64,000 nucleotides of DNA from Carallia brachiata (GCA_021464245.1 JADCRB010000068.1:3656594-3720593); one strand, 5' to 3'. Shown: positions 1-11,129, numbered from the stretch's first letter. Program-made: numbers and translations. Notes: a model not told the origin generated them from the letters alone.

Positions 1-587
1 CAGATATTACAGTCGAAAAGGCTTTTTTTTTTTTTTTATAAACTAATTAAACTAATTTGTTCATGGGTCGTGTTGTGGGTGTGGAAATTTTTAACCCATA
101 AGACATGAACAATTTTAAAGCTACTGTTGTTGCTCTTACTAATTACTCTTATTATCCCCCCCCAAAAACGAAAGAACTAAATGGTAATAATACTATTGTT
201 ACGAAATAAGCTAAACTAATAATTATTAAATAGTAGTAATAAATAATACTAATTTGGATGTAATTAACTCCTAACCGGAGTTTTCAACCATGGACAACTG
301 GGTTAAGCTTGGAAATTTGTCGAGCCGACAAAGGGTGTGTAGGTTGCCAAAGATTAGTAAAAAAAACCCATGGTTTGGTTTTTTATGATCAAATCAAGTA
401 CACGACCAGTAATTTTGTAACTTCCAAATTTGACATGTGCCTATAGACAAGCTCAACAACCATTTTTTATTAACAAAAGCAAACTTTATGACAACTTATT
501 GTTTCTCATTCACGTATTATCTTAACTTTTAAAGTACTTACTTATTTATCTTATCAAACTTAGTTAGGATGGCCACCAGACCTTTCT
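1..587. other. AT-rich spacer, no gene seen
   Basis: AT-rich DNA with homopolymer runs (T run near 23-38). I found no convincing open frame, RNA gene or terminal repeat on either strand. Confidence 0.6.
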
Positions 588-1140
588 TAAGAAGGGGAGT
601 TGTTGGAAAATAATCAATAAAATATATACACAATATGAAATATATTATGAATTATATAATATTACAAATATAAATTGAGAGAAAGAATATCATAATTGAA
701 GTATGCAAATGCACTATCCTTAATAATAGATCCACGCCCCTGCAAACAAGTAGTGTCAGTGCATCGGGCTCTGACGGCTATCCTCCCAACATACGACAGA
801 TCTTCCCACTAGTGTACACTTTATGAGTGAGGTAATAGAAACAACTTTATCTTTTAATTAATTCAACACCATGACCATTTTTAAAAAGAGTGAAGGTGTG
901 AACTCAACCTCCCATTGTCCTTCTTTCAAAAGATGTAAGGACAAGTTTATATAATATGTCTAACTTAATTACTCATAAGTAGGAGTAAAAGCTCACAAGT
1001 AAAAAGAATGATTCATAACGACTAGTAACGTTTATATAACAACTAGTTAACAAACATAAAGTGACTAGTCCAACGATCATAAAATGACTAGTTTGATCAA
1101 GTCTAACATGTGATAATTTGCCTTTTAAAATATAGTAATA
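588..1140 (+). repeat. Possible LTR (polypurine tract followed by TGTTGG)
   Basis: A purine-rich tract (AAGAAGGGGAGT, 589-600) is followed directly by TGTTGGAAAAT at 601, the usual arrangement of a polypurine tract and the start of a Copia-type 3' LTR. No pol remnant lies upstream and the right end is not defined. A GGAGT at 982-986 repeats the five bases before 601, which would make 601-981 a solo LTR, but that end reads TA instead of CA. Weak call. Confidence 0.3.
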
Positions 1141-1215
1141 ATTTACAANTGGCTTCGCCTTCGCTTCTTCACGTTAAAATGAGGCAAACAAATTCCTCTT
1201 TTTTTTTTTTTTTTT

Positions 1216-1345
1216 TTTGACATTTAGCCCAGATCTAGAGGTCCGGCCTTGCTTACGTCTAGAAATACTTCCTATTTGGATCGGGACAAACTTGGGTCAA
1301 TAACTAATAATATTTGACATTTAGCCCAGATCTATAGGTCCGGCC
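1216..1345. repeat. Two direct copies of a 33-bp motif
   Basis: A motif starting TTTGACATTTAGCCCAGATC is seen at 1216-1248 and again at 1313-1345 with one visible change (AGAGG versus ATAGG), 97 bases apart. The first copy follows an 18-base T run. The preceding stretch contains the window's single ambiguous base (n at 1149). Confidence 0.6.
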
Positions 1346-2605
1346 CACTTCCATTATTTTGTTGGGAAAAAGTATCTGGCCGTACTAAAATATGTAAATG
1401 TAGTATTCATATCACAACAATTGATATATTTTATGTAACTGTAATGACAAAATGCAAAATAAAAAAATGTTATTATTTTTTCCGTTAATATTTTTGATTG
1501 TAGTTGTATGAAATACACTGTTAATTGCAATATGAATATTGTTTGGACAAAATTTCATATGAGCATGTAATAAAGCCCTAATTTGTTATTCAAGAGGCAC
1601 CGTAGCACACCTTCCGTCCAAAACCCAACATCGGAGAAGAATAACGAGAGGCAACAGCTTGCAATTTCAGTTAAAAGCAGTCAAACCCCTATTTTTGCAT
1701 TGTGGATAATAACATGAATTATATTGGGTTGCAAAGTGATTGTCCAGACAGATTCATCTTCCGCGTAGCAGGCCATACTCAGGGGTATTCCTCTCACTCA
1801 CCCCAAGCCAATTTGGTTAATTGCTGTAGGAATTTTTTTAAGAGAGATTGAATTATGCAACTGGTACATGTTTATAGAAAAGGGAGCAGAGTGACAGCTT
1901 GACTTACGTTTTATACTGTGTCATAAAGGTTAGGGCTTAGTTTGCCATGACAGTCTTCAATAGGACTCGACAATATTCTCATAAAAGATGTAATTGAAGT
2001 CTCTTTTCATAGGGTTGTAACTACTTAATTTTCTTTTTGGGCTTCGCCCTCCTTGTTAACCAAAAAAAAAAAAAAATAGGTGACAACATTTAGGAAGCAA
2101 TAACTTGATATAAGTTATTAGATGATTGAAATTTTAAAAAAAAAGTAAACAATTAGATGTCATTAAATAAACTCTGTAATTACTTATAATTAAGTTGCAT
2201 GTTGAAACTCTGAATACATATGCTTCTCTTTCTCTCTCTATCTTTTTTTCCCTTTAGTTTGTTAATATAATTGTTTGTCATCTTTTAAATGTGCTCTCTG
2301 TAGAAATTTAAATTTTGCAAATATTAGATTTAGATTATTCAATAACACAATCAAACTTGGATCGTGGCAAGCATAAAAGTTTTTTTCAAAAATTATGATA
2401 CTTGTTTCTCAGTAAATAATAATTACAAGTATCTTTCAATTTGTATCTAAATTTATGTTTTTATTCTCAAAAGACATTTGAAAGACCTTCTTGTCATCCA
2501 AAAAGTTGTCGCCATGGGTGGGTTAATTATAAACAAACATGAACTTTTTCTAGTTTACAGCTAAATAGACTTCTAATGGATCACAAATAATTTAAAAAAA
2601 AAAAC
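1346..2605. other. Spacer, no gene seen
   Basis: AT-rich DNA with several A and T homopolymers. A short open frame from an ATG near 1713 (about 45 codons) does not resemble any family I know and has no flanking exon that I can support. Confidence 0.5.
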
Positions 2606-2780
2606 ATCCAATTTAATAGTTGGTTATAGAAACACAACCTTGGTAGTTATCATTTTCTCCATTGATTTTTTGTTTGATTTTCTTCTGAGCAATGCCAATG
2701 TACAAAGAATTTTTTTTAATTGCAATGTACCCAGATGCATGAAGCTGTGGAACAAAACGACAATCAAATTTCCAAGTTAA
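2606..2780 (-). repeat. Dispersed repeat, copy 1 (inverted)
   Basis: The reverse complement of this stretch matches sequence at about 54590-54840 and 61025-61260. Shared landmarks are an ATCCAATTTRAT block, TTGGTAGTTA, CCATTGATTTTTTGTT and AATTGCAATRTACCCA. The other two copies are on the plus strand. Read on the minus strand, this copy has a peptide of the form KF.C.F.PQL...GYIAIK..SLYI that is also seen in the 54.6-kb copy, so the family may derive from a coding sequence, but I cannot name it. Confidence 0.55.
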
Positions 2781-3568
2781 AGCGAAGAGTGCGATGTTCA
2801 GTTTAAAATTTATTAATACTGGACTTGGGTGTAGTAAGCTCATTTAGGTTTGATAGTATTTGACTTTTTCAAGAGAAGATTAAATAAAAATGTTAATGAG
2901 TAACTTTCAACCTCGACCAACAATAAGTATAATAATTTATATATTAACGATGTACATTTTTTTTTGTTAAAAAAATTGGACGTTAAAGAATGTCCCCATA
3001 TCATCCAACATCTCTCGATGTATGTGGCAACTAGATTGGATTGTGATCTTATCATCTTAAGTAGATTTTGCAATTAATGTAATTAATTTTAGAAAATTTT
3101 TTTGGACACATAATTGTGGAAGTGCAGTGGGTATGCGGTGATTTAGACTGTTAGATCGTAAAAAATTTATTGAATATAAAAAAAAGCCGTTAAATTAACT
3201 GCGAATTTACAGCGTGTCTCACTAAATGTGTCTATGTAATCTTGTTCAATAGATTTTATAACACGTATTTGGCATCCATCTTGGCATAAAATATGTAATG
3301 TAATAAATGCTTTTTATTTTTTAATTTTTTTAAAAAAATTAAATCTCTAATATATTTAATGTTACCTTAAAACTTCTTTTTTTTTTTTGATTTTCTAATA
3401 TCCCTGTAGAAGGTTTCTGTTTTAATTCTCTATCCACCAACTTTATCAACGTAATAAATGGCCAATTTATTGACTAAATAATTTGATTTATCATGTAAGT
3501 TTGAGGCTTCTTAATTAATAATCTCTTAGAAAAAAAATAATAAATGCGTGTGAATGTGAAATAAGAAG
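2781..3568. other. Spacer, no gene seen
   Basis: AT-rich sequence with T and A runs. Short open frames here show no motif, no codon bias that I can see and no neighbours; I treat them as chance. Confidence 0.5.
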
Positions 3569-3826
3569 ATACAAAACAACCACCATTTGAGTAGTCTAAT
3601 TGGTTGGTGGGTTGAATTTTCGATTTTGATGTCGGCAATTCGATTCTTACTGGGATTGAATGGTATGACTAAACTTAGGGCTCCCTACATGGTGCGAGCC
3701 ATAATCATTCGGTCACTTCGTGCCTCTCATAGATACAGAATTGCAATGCTCTATAACAAAACTATAAGACATCATCCCTATTTTTCTATTTTATTCACAA
3801 AAAAAAAAAGAAAATACAAAAAAACC
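3569..3826 (+). mobile_element. tRNA-type SINE with target-site duplication
   Basis: A short retroposon on the plus strand. Near its 5' end are an A-box-like TAGTCTAATTGG (3592-3603) and a B-box-like AATTCGATTCTT (3639-3650), spaced as in tRNA-derived RNA polymerase III promoters. It ends in an A-rich tail (3798-3813). It is flanked by 13-bp direct repeats, ATACAAAACAACC (3569-3581) and ATACAAAAAAACC (3814-3826), with one mismatch. The body of about 232 bp fits plant SINEs, which are copied by the machinery of LINEs. An 85-codon open frame over it is not a gene. Confidence 0.65.
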
Positions 3827-4193
3827 CTAGCTCATCCCAAATAAGGGATGTTATAAGTTTAAAAATAAAGAGTAAAGAGACATTGTGTATCACCTATGCT
3901 TTAGAGAGACATCTATGCTTTATGCATGTTAGACAAAATTTTAAAAAGTTTATTATAGATAGTCACTTTTGATTTTCTTTTTTACAATTATTAATTAAAA
4001 ACCAACTTGTCCATACTTATTGAGAACAGATTTATAATATATTTAACTTTTAACTTTTTGATAATTAATCAATACATGTTACGCATAAGTCACTATAAAA
4101 AAGAAGGTAAAAATAATTGTCGCTAGCAAAATCCAAAATTTAATTATATTATGCAAATAAGATTATAAAAGGCATATATATTATGAACTTATG
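3827..4193. other. Spacer, no gene seen
   Basis: AT-rich spacer between the SINE and a possible MITE. Nothing recognised. Confidence 0.5.
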
Positions 4194-4922
4194 GGGTGTT
4201 TGATTTAACTTTTAGGAGTGCATTTTTTTTCATTTAAAAAAATAAGGAGATATGTGTTTGACAAATTTTTTTATGATATTTAATTATAATTTTTCTATAT
4301 AACTTTTTAAAAGCAGCAGATTAAAAAGTAACTCAAAGTTACTTTTTGTTGCTTTTTTTTTACTACTTTTCATTTTATAATATTAATAATAATTTATATA
4401 AACTAAATTACCTTTAAAAATATTTATACAACTTTGTTTTTTTTTACTTACTACATAAATTAGATTTTTTAGTCGAACTATTTTCATGAATATATTTATA
4501 TAATTACAACATTTTCTTTTTCAAGGATTCTTAAATAATAATTTTTTCACTTCAAATTTTCATTGGTATTGACACTTTAAAAATATTTCAAACAATATAT
4601 TTTTTTTCTATCTAGAAAATATTAATAATTTTTTTAAAAAATCAAAAATTAAGTGAGACAATTCTTAATATTATTTATAAAATATTTATTGTAAGATAAA
4701 AATTATAAAGTATAAAAATAATTTTGTTAATATGATATATTAATATAGATTAAATGTCCAAATCAGTCATTTCATTATATAATAGCAATAACAAGTACAA
4801 AATCAACCAAACACTTCATTAATTTTTTCAACAATTAGCAATAAGAAACAACAATCAGAAATCAGTAATCAATTGTAACAATTACCAACAATAATATTGA
4901 ACAAATAAACCAAACAGATCCT
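4194..4922. mobile_element. Possible MITE (hAT-like ends)
   Basis: The block opens with GGGGTGTTTGATTTAAC and closes with AAATAAACCAAACAGATCC, which are imperfect inverted repeats of each other in the style GG..TGTTTGRTTTA seen in many plant hAT-related MITEs. Inside is a perfect 10-bp hairpin, AAAAAGTAAC/GTTACTTTTT, near 4322-4346. It is very AT-rich and non-coding. I cannot find a clean 8-bp target duplication, so the call is tentative. Confidence 0.4.
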
Positions 4923-5208
4923 TAAGCTTTCAAGTTCTTAGAATTTTAATTTTGCATCATAAATGATTTGTGGCAATCGAGCACCTATAATTGAAGACCA
5001 CACAAGTTAATTATACTCGTCATGTGATCAGATGATCATGAACAAATTTATGTCCAAAATGACCTTTCAAGTAGGTGGGTGGCTGTGAGATGCCATTCAA
5101 TTAATCAAGGTTCTGCACTGGCCTCCATTTTATTGGACATGTTTTTTTTTTTTTTGTGTGTTTCATTGGACTCTCTGTTTTATTTATTCTTCGCTACAGT
5201 AGTACACT

Positions 5209-5808
5209 CCTTTTTTTTTTTTTGAATAACAGAAACTGAAATATTTCATTAAACATAAAACATCAATACACAACCAAAACCCAAAAAGGTATGACCAAAA
5301 CAAAACACCACTACACAAAAAGGTCCAAACAACCAATGCAAACCCAACAATCTAAAGAGAAAAGCCCAAGCGAAGGGCATAATTAGCAGGAGGCAGGTCG
5401 GGCCCAAAGTCCAAACAAACTTTGACAAATAGGCTAGTGGCAACCCACTTCCAACAGCTCCACAACCCCCTTGCAAATAGGGAGTGGCTGGCACTAGCAA
5501 ACACCAGTGTGAGCTCAAACGACCACAAGCAGCCATACGCCTGAAAGGTTGCATCAAAAGAACACGCACTGCCTGACACCACTACCATGCGTGCAAGAGG
5601 CAAATGATAACGAATAGAACACTCAAGCCAATGTTGCATCCAACATTAGGAGAGCCCTACCCCAAAAGCCAATGGATCGCTGGAGCTGCCAAACCACCAA
5701 GGTGGATCTATCCATCTTGACGATACACAACTTGATTGGAAGGCAAAAGTAGGAAACTTCCCCACCACCGTGTTGACTGCAAGGGCAACCGAGGAAGATA
5801 GGGGAGAG
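5209..5808 (-). mobile_element. Poly(A)-tailed retroposed sequence, 3' part (minus strand)
   Basis: On the minus strand this segment ends in a poly(A) run (T run at about 5211-5223) preceded by a 3'-UTR-like stretch, the mark of reverse transcription by LINE machinery. It is comparatively GC-rich and has long overlapping open frames on the minus strand, but none with a motif I recognise; it could be a LINE 3' end or a processed transcript. Its upstream continuation appears to be at 7155-7450, because the solo LTR at 5809-7154 was inserted into it. No target duplication was found for this piece. Confidence 0.35.
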
Positions 5809-7154
5809 TGTAGGTCCCAAAAGGTACCCAAGAGGGGGGGTGAATTGGGTGGCCGAAAAATTGATATAAAAATTGGCAAGCAAAATAAATACGATAATAA
5901 AGTGTGATGCAGTAGGTAAATAAAATTTAAACCGAGTATACTAAGAAAATAAAATGACTGTGGGCAATAAATATGAGAGTGCGGATAAAAAAGCGAAATA
6001 GAGCTGATAGTATGAGCAGGAAAGAAGATTAATAAAATTGTGTGGTGTGTGCGTAATAATAAAAATAGAAATTAGCGAGACGCAGCGATTTATAGAGGTT
6101 CGGAACACCTGTTCCTACGTCCTCTCCCCAAGGCCTTTCGCCTTGAGAATTTTTCAATTCACTATTGAACTCCCAAATCGCGAGGAGAACAATTACACCG
6201 CAAGGTCCACGACCTTTTACAACGCACACGAGCAGAACCTCTCTTACTCTTATTTTTCTTTTCTATTATAACTTCACACTCACAAAAAAATAAAATTACT
6301 CACTCAATCACTTTTTCTTTCTCTCTAAACAACTATTTATGCACAAATTTCAAGAGCATCACACACTATATAACTCAATAAAGCTTTTTCTCTTTCGGTG
6401 AGTATTTATTCATGAACCAATGACACCTATTTATAGGTCCTAGGTGGGTAGCCGTTGGTGTCAATTATGGAGAGAATTGAATGAGTTGTCAATCACACGG
6501 CTGGGTTGATTTATAAAGGAAAGTTGACCTCATGCATGATTGAATAGAAGAATCCATGCTGCTTCTCAATTCCAGCACACGGATGTACATGATTGGATGA
6601 TTATTCTTCTGCTAATTGGACCAAATAAATGTGCATGGCTGGATAATTGATGGCCGTTTGCATGATTGAAGGTGCAATTGATCACATAGTTGGATGATTT
6701 GATCTTCTGCATGGTAAATGTGCATGTGCATGGCTGGATGATTGATCTCAATTTCCATGGCTGTCCCATACGTGATTGAATGGCTGGATAATTGTTGCAC
6801 AATTCTTGTACAATTTGATTGATAAAAAACATCTTCTCAGCTGGCAAGATTCACGTCGAGTGTCCATAATTTCCATAATTCAAGTACCGTATTCATCAAA
6901 GCATCCAGTTTAGGCATGATTTGTATGTACATAGCAATTTCAATTACCGGACATGGCCCAATTGATTGATTCTCATATATATATATCATCAAGCTGTCCA
7001 AATATGCAAGGTAAGAAATTGTGGTAATTAAGGCATAAGGACACGGTAGAAGAACATTAATATACCAAAGAGGAATAAATTATATAAAACACTAAGATCA
7101 AAAGCATGTTGTTGGCGTATCAAAATTAATATAAATAGGAGCGCATGATCAACA
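5809..7154 (-). mobile_element. Solo LTR, minus orientation
   Basis: The segment begins TGTAGGTCCC and ends GATCAACA, so it has TGT...ACA termini, and is flanked by a perfect 5-bp direct repeat GAGAG (5804-5808 and 7155-7159). No gag or pol sequence lies inside, so a complete element has probably collapsed by LTR-LTR recombination. On the minus strand a TATA box in a CCTATAAATAGG context lies at 6426-6437, about 720 bp from the LTR's 5' end, with AATAAA just downstream. The minus-strand 5' part has degenerate repeats around GGCTGGATAATTG/GATTGAT (6580-6800). Confidence 0.7.
6426..6437 (-). promoter_or_regulatory. TATA box of the solo LTR
   Basis: Palindromic CCTATAAATAGG-type TATA element read on the minus strand, placed as expected between U3 and R of the solo LTR. 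The same CCTATAAATAGG core is seen in the LTRs of the other Ty3 elements in the window. Confidence 0.5.
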
Positions 7155-8159
7155 GAGAGGAGACAACCAACGAAACGACAACCAGAAGAGATTAGAAAGA
7201 GGATCGAAGACTGATAACGAGAGAACTCCGACGAAAACCAGTGACAAACCAACACCAAAACAGCAATGAAAGACAAACAGCCATAAGGACCAACGAAGCA
7301 TCAAGAAAGAAAACCAACACCCAAACACCAATGAAAGACAAACTTCGCATGGTAGCGAAGTTTGAGACAAGCCTTGTACAACACCACACTCTCACTTTCT
7401 CTTTCTTTAATTTCTTTATCTCCACAACATTTATTAAGTTTCATGTGGCACTATCTTTTATTTTCTTATCACAACATTTATTTTTTTTTGTCCATTAGGA
7501 GGCACATTGTGCCATGAGCTACACAACATTTATTAACTCTTCACATATGACACCACATGCATCAAAGACCCATTTGCAATTTAGTAAAAGAATAAGTGAT
7601 TCAATCACCAATAATAAATACTTGGGAATTTGAAATGAAAAAAAAAAAACTTACAAACCATTGACTAGCAAACTCATTTGGAACTTTGTACACCCGGTTC
7701 GGGTTTCTTTTACGCGTTGCCTTGAAGTCGTCTAGCTTACCAGGTTCTTCTCTATTGGGATTTTGATTTTTTTGTCGACAATAATAAAGCAATAATATGA
7801 ACTATTATAATTCTCATATTATAATAAAAAAGGGCCTAATGTGTGATAAAATGGAAAGCAAAATTACCATCTCCTCGCTAACCATGGCAAAACTTATCTT
7901 TCCAGCCGTGTGCATGTCCTTTTGTTATCACCAATTTGTTATATTTTGAGTTGTCATTTGCTATATACATATTACAAAAAGGGAAAGTGAATGGTTTTGA
8001 AACCCCTCCAACTTGAACTAATGGACTTCATAACCCAAGCTTTGGCATTTTTAGAGACTATATTTTTTTTGCAATATTGAAATAACCATTAATAAGTTAT
8101 AATTTGAATTCTATTTTAGGATAAGCTTGATGGAAGGGTTATGATTTAAAATGACACAA
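7155..8159. other. Spacer; continuation of retroposed sequence, then unassigned
   Basis: 7155-7450 appears to be the upstream part of the poly(A)-tailed sequence split by the solo LTR (minus strand). It contains a 31-bp direct repeat, 7248-7278 and 7313-7343, 65 bases apart. Around 7640-7770 the minus strand has a short basic open frame (...NPNREEPGKLDDFK...) ending at a GTAAGT-like donor. It could be another exon of the decayed CACTA-type gene next door, but I cannot support it. Confidence 0.4.
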
Positions 8160-8574
8160 TGAAAATCTTTATATTACCTGCACATAGGCCCACAATTCTT
8201 CCTCGTTGGATTTTGGCATGTCACGCTAGTCCTCCACATTCAATGGTGTTATTGTTGGATTTCTGGCCAAAGTCTCAAGAAAATTACTAAATTCACACCA
8301 GTCCTCCACATTCAATAGGTTTTCATTCTTTTTCACTTCATGTGTGAACCAATTTCATTCAGTGTATCCTTTTATGAAGCCATAAAGAACTAAATGTTCA
8401 TAAACAACGTCCCTTTGGTACCAATAACAATTCACACATGTCCTACAAAGGACAACATATTTCATCTCCCACAGTAACCTTAGCAAATGCCTTGTTCAGG
8501 AAGTATTCAATCCCATTCAAGTATTCTGAACTTAATTTATCAAAAACCGTTCAACTTCTGTCTTCCATATTCAT
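8160..8574 (-). pseudogene. Decayed CACTA (En/Spm) Transpos_assoc-domain gene, 5' part
   Basis: On the minus strand, from an ATG at 8574, the translation in shifting frames follows the plant transposase-associated domain of CACTA elements: MEDRS, LSSEYLNGIEYFL..AFA, a cysteine cluster (CCPL, CRTC..C), and RDVVYEHLVLYGFIKGYT. A further conserved stretch, MPKSNEEELWAYVQ, ends at 8178 beside a GTAATA splice-donor-like site. In the family this domain sits at the N-terminus of proteins of CACTA transposons. It is broken: an early TGA at 8551-8553 where the family has Trp, a second stop (TAG) and frameshift inside the cysteine cluster, and a stop after the GYTE motif. No TNP2 transposase domain or CACTA termini were seen nearby. 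Family assignment rests on motif recognition only. Confidence 0.6.
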
Positions 8575-9350
8575 TAGCACACTTAAAAAAAAAAATTACA
8601 TAAGAGCAAAAAAGAAAAGCCACAGAAAAGCCACAAGTTAGTAACTAATTATGGTAGCAATCCCTAAAAGCATATGATTTATCACTAGAAAGTTTTAAGG
8701 GGCCAAAAAGCATTTTATAGACAGAATCAAGTAGGTAAACAAGCTATTTCAAAAAGTTTTAGCAAGCAACAATGCACTTAATTCACTGCCATTACTATTA
8801 TTTCTAATTTTCTAATTGTCTAATTTGTCTATTTTGTTATTATTTCTAATTTTCTATTCCCTGTCTACATCTAAGGTACTCATCGATTCTTGGCAAAAAT
8901 GCAAAGTGTCAAAATAGCGAATAAATAACCAACAATTTTCTATTACCTCACAATAACCACAATTCATTTATGCACTTAATTCCATTACCAACATTTCTCA
9001 TAAAATTGGTTGAGTAAGCTATTGATTCGTTCAAGCATCAATGAAGTCTCCAAATAATGGAATCGTACCAACACTTCATAATTGAATAACAAAACCCATT
9101 TGATAACCAAATATGCTAACAAGCAGAATATATCGTTGCAATTATGTACAAAATAAGAGCTCAAAAATCAAACCATTGCAATCAACACCAAAAATTAAAA
9201 ATTAACCTAAAAAATTAGAAAAAAATTATAAAGAATGTAAGTAAGGGGCAACTGTTAGCAATCAACACCAAAAAAAAAAAACTAAAAATTAGAAAAAATT
9301 GAATACCTAAGTAGAGTTGGAAAGTAAAGGATTGAGGATGTTACGCCCAA
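8575..9350. other. Spacer, no gene seen
   Basis: AT-rich sequence with short A runs and a repeated ATCAACACCAAAAA motif (about 9182 and 9261). No feature recognised. Confidence 0.5.
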
Positions 9351-9354
9351 GCTC

Positions 9355-9437
9355 AGAGATGGGGCTTGATGTTGGAGATGGGGCTTGATGTTGGAGACGA
9401 GGAATGGCTGGAGACGGGACTGGACGTCGGAGATGAG
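9355..9437. repeat. Short GC-richer minisatellite
   Basis: About four degenerate copies of a 17-20-bp unit of the form GATGGGGCTTGATGTTGGA / GACGGGACTGGACGTCGGA. It is translated in frame with the pararetrovirus-like piece that follows, giving repeats of the type GLDVGDEE. Confidence 0.6.
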
Positions 9438-9973
9438 GAATTGTTAAAACCTTTATCTTCGGATAAATGGACTGATTTTCATCAAAAAGAATTTCATCAA
9501 TATCTCTTTTTGGTTGAAGATGGTTATGTCCCTGACAAACCTGTTAAACTTTATGGAACCCCATATGGTGCAGTTTTGAACTGTTTTGGCGCAAATTGGG
9601 AATTTAAACCTTGGAACTATCAGAAACCTGTAGCCTATTACATGGCTCTTCTTTCTGAAACAGATCCTCGCTCAGTAAAATGGAAATTCCAATACCAAAA
9701 GAAGGTAGATGGCCAATGGAAAACATTTACGGATACCACCTTTGATCCTAACAAAGACTATTCGTATTCCACTTGCCAAATTATGAACCTTCTTCATCCT
9801 AAACAATATGACTCTCCATTTCTTTTGGAAGGCATAAGACTTGACCCCAATAATCCTAATCCTTCCCTTTATTTTTCATATTGGTATTATTAGCAGGCAT
9901 GGTTCAATGCCTTTTTCTATCAAAATTCTAAACGCGGCCACACCTGGCTTATCTATTTTGACAGAACCTTTGA
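9438..9973 (+). pseudogene. Endogenous pararetrovirus-like fragment, left arm of inverted repeat
   Basis: A 536-bp coding fragment found again, inverted, at 11520-12055 with about nine mismatches and no indel. The translation runs from LLKPLSSDKWTDFH through a Trp/Tyr-rich region (NCFGANWEFKPWNYQKP) to NAFFYQNSKRGHTWLIYFD. I take it to be part of a caulimovirid-type polyprotein because it is physically joined to reverse transcriptase and RNase H pieces of that kind. Its own function is unassigned. An in-frame TAG at 9892, relative to the other arm, interrupts it. It opens directly onto the minisatellite, producing a 175-codon chimeric frame from 9366. The right edge at 9973 abuts a reverse transcriptase piece in the opposite orientation, so this is rearranged DNA and not a gene. 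Confidence 0.55.
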
Positions 9974-10256
9974 TAATAGAATTCTTAGTAGAGAATTTTG
10001 GAAGGTCAGGAGGATTCTTTCTAAGTCTCTGGTGGAGAGGTTTACAAAGTTGACTAAGATTAGGATAGAAGTCAAGAACATAGTTAAGACTTCCAAGGAA
10101 TCTTTGCAACTGGGTTTTATCAAGAATTTTATCTGGAAACTTATCAACAAAAGATAAGGATCGTTGTATAGGTGTAATGGTTCCTTGACAGATATGATGT
10201 CCAAGGAAACGAATATTTGTCTGGAAAAGAGACCTATAACTTAAGCTACTAAGCAT
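9974..10256 (-). pseudogene. Pararetrovirus-like reverse transcriptase fragment (thumb/connection region)
   Basis: Minus-strand translation shows the FLGH.I..G.I.P motif that follows the YXDD box in caulimovirid and Ty3 reverse transcriptases, then QLQRFLGSLNYVLDFYPNLS and PLHQRLRKNPP, the connection towards RNase H. This wording is closest to plant pararetrovirus polymerases. The catalytic YXDD part is missing. The fragment begins abruptly at a strand switch with the preceding piece at 9973 and ends into non-coding sequence near 10256. Confidence 0.6.
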
Positions 10257-10816
10257 AAAGCCTTTACTTAAGTTATTTAAGGTAGGGTTACCAGTTTCCA
10301 GCCTATATACTGTGAATAAATTTGTTTTATATTATAAAATAATAAACAGTAAAATAAACAGTAAATAAGGACGAACAAAATAATGACTATGAACAGTAAA
10401 GAAGAACAGGTAAAAGCATCCAACTCGGGAGGCAGAGCCTACCACATCTGGTGCTTAAATATGAAATTAAATATAAACAATAGTTTATTTCATAAAGGGA
10501 GGTTTACAGGGATAGATAGAAAGGACCTTTACAAAGGAGGAGAAGGAACCTTTCTGGAGGACTGGAGGTTTCCAGGTTTTAGAGAGAAGGGACAGAGTTT
10601 TGTTTAGAGAGAGAGGAAGAGCCTTCCAAGTTCTGCTTACAAATGAGGCAGAAACATGATCTTATAGGGGAAAGGGGTACTGTTTAAGTACTGTTGTAGG
10701 ACCGGTGGTTTTTTTGCAATTTTTTGGAACAGTACTTACTGTTCATTGACCGGTGGCCTTTTTGTAATTTTTGCAAACAGTAATTAAACGGTTTTTACAT
10801 GGGGTTTAAACGGTGT
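10257..10816. other. Non-coding stretch inside the pararetrovirus-like mosaic
   Basis: No coding similarity seen. It has repeated short motifs (AACAGTAAA/ACAGTAAATAA near 10345-10400; GACCGGTGG with adjacent TTTTTGCAATTTTT near 10700-10775), and may be viral intergenic sequence or host DNA. Confidence 0.4.
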
Positions 10817-11105
10817 TTACATTTCAAAAGGATCCTGGGCATACCCAAGAGGAAGAGTATCTTCTTCTTCTTCACTGGAGTCTTCTGAATCTTTGGCCAG
10901 ATCAACGACCTTCTCAGTTGACTTCTTGGAGGATGAAGGAGGAGTCAATGCTTGAGACATTTCTTCCATGATGGCAAGATATTCGTCTCTTGTTTTAGCC
11001 GTGGAGAGTTTAAACTACCAATGAGTCTTTTCAGCCAAGAATGCAGCCTGTTCTTTGTTCATGGTTGGCAGCTGGGGATAGAGAGACTCCTCACTCGTGA
11101 AGGAC
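10817..11105 (-). pseudogene. Pararetrovirus-like capsid/gag C-terminal fragment
   Basis: On the minus strand a frame ends at a TAA (10817-10819) with an acidic, serine-rich tail (DSEDSSEEEED) and GYAQDPFEM. Upstream is a helical, charged stretch containing KEQAAFLAEK and KTRDEYLAIMEEMSQALTP. One in-frame TAG interrupts it near 11016. An acidic C-terminal segment is common in caulimovirid capsid-region proteins, so I infer a capsid or gag remnant; similarity is by pattern only. It is flanked by pieces in other orientations. Confidence 0.45.
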
Positions 11106-11129
11106 TTGACACATCTATACTTGCTGTCC

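Noticed and set aside
1149..1149. Single ambiguous base n
   Set aside because: Assembly or base-calling gap; no biological meaning.
3587..3844. 85-codon open frame
   Set aside because: It lies over the SINE and its A-tail and has no protein features.
6038..6271. 77-codon open frame in the solo LTR
   Set aside because: Non-coding LTR sequence; antiparallel frame of similar length is equally open.
7601..7792. Minus-strand 63-codon open frame with a donor-like GTAAGT
   Set aside because: Basic, low-information peptide; plausible as an exon of the neighbouring CACTA-type remnant but no family motif.
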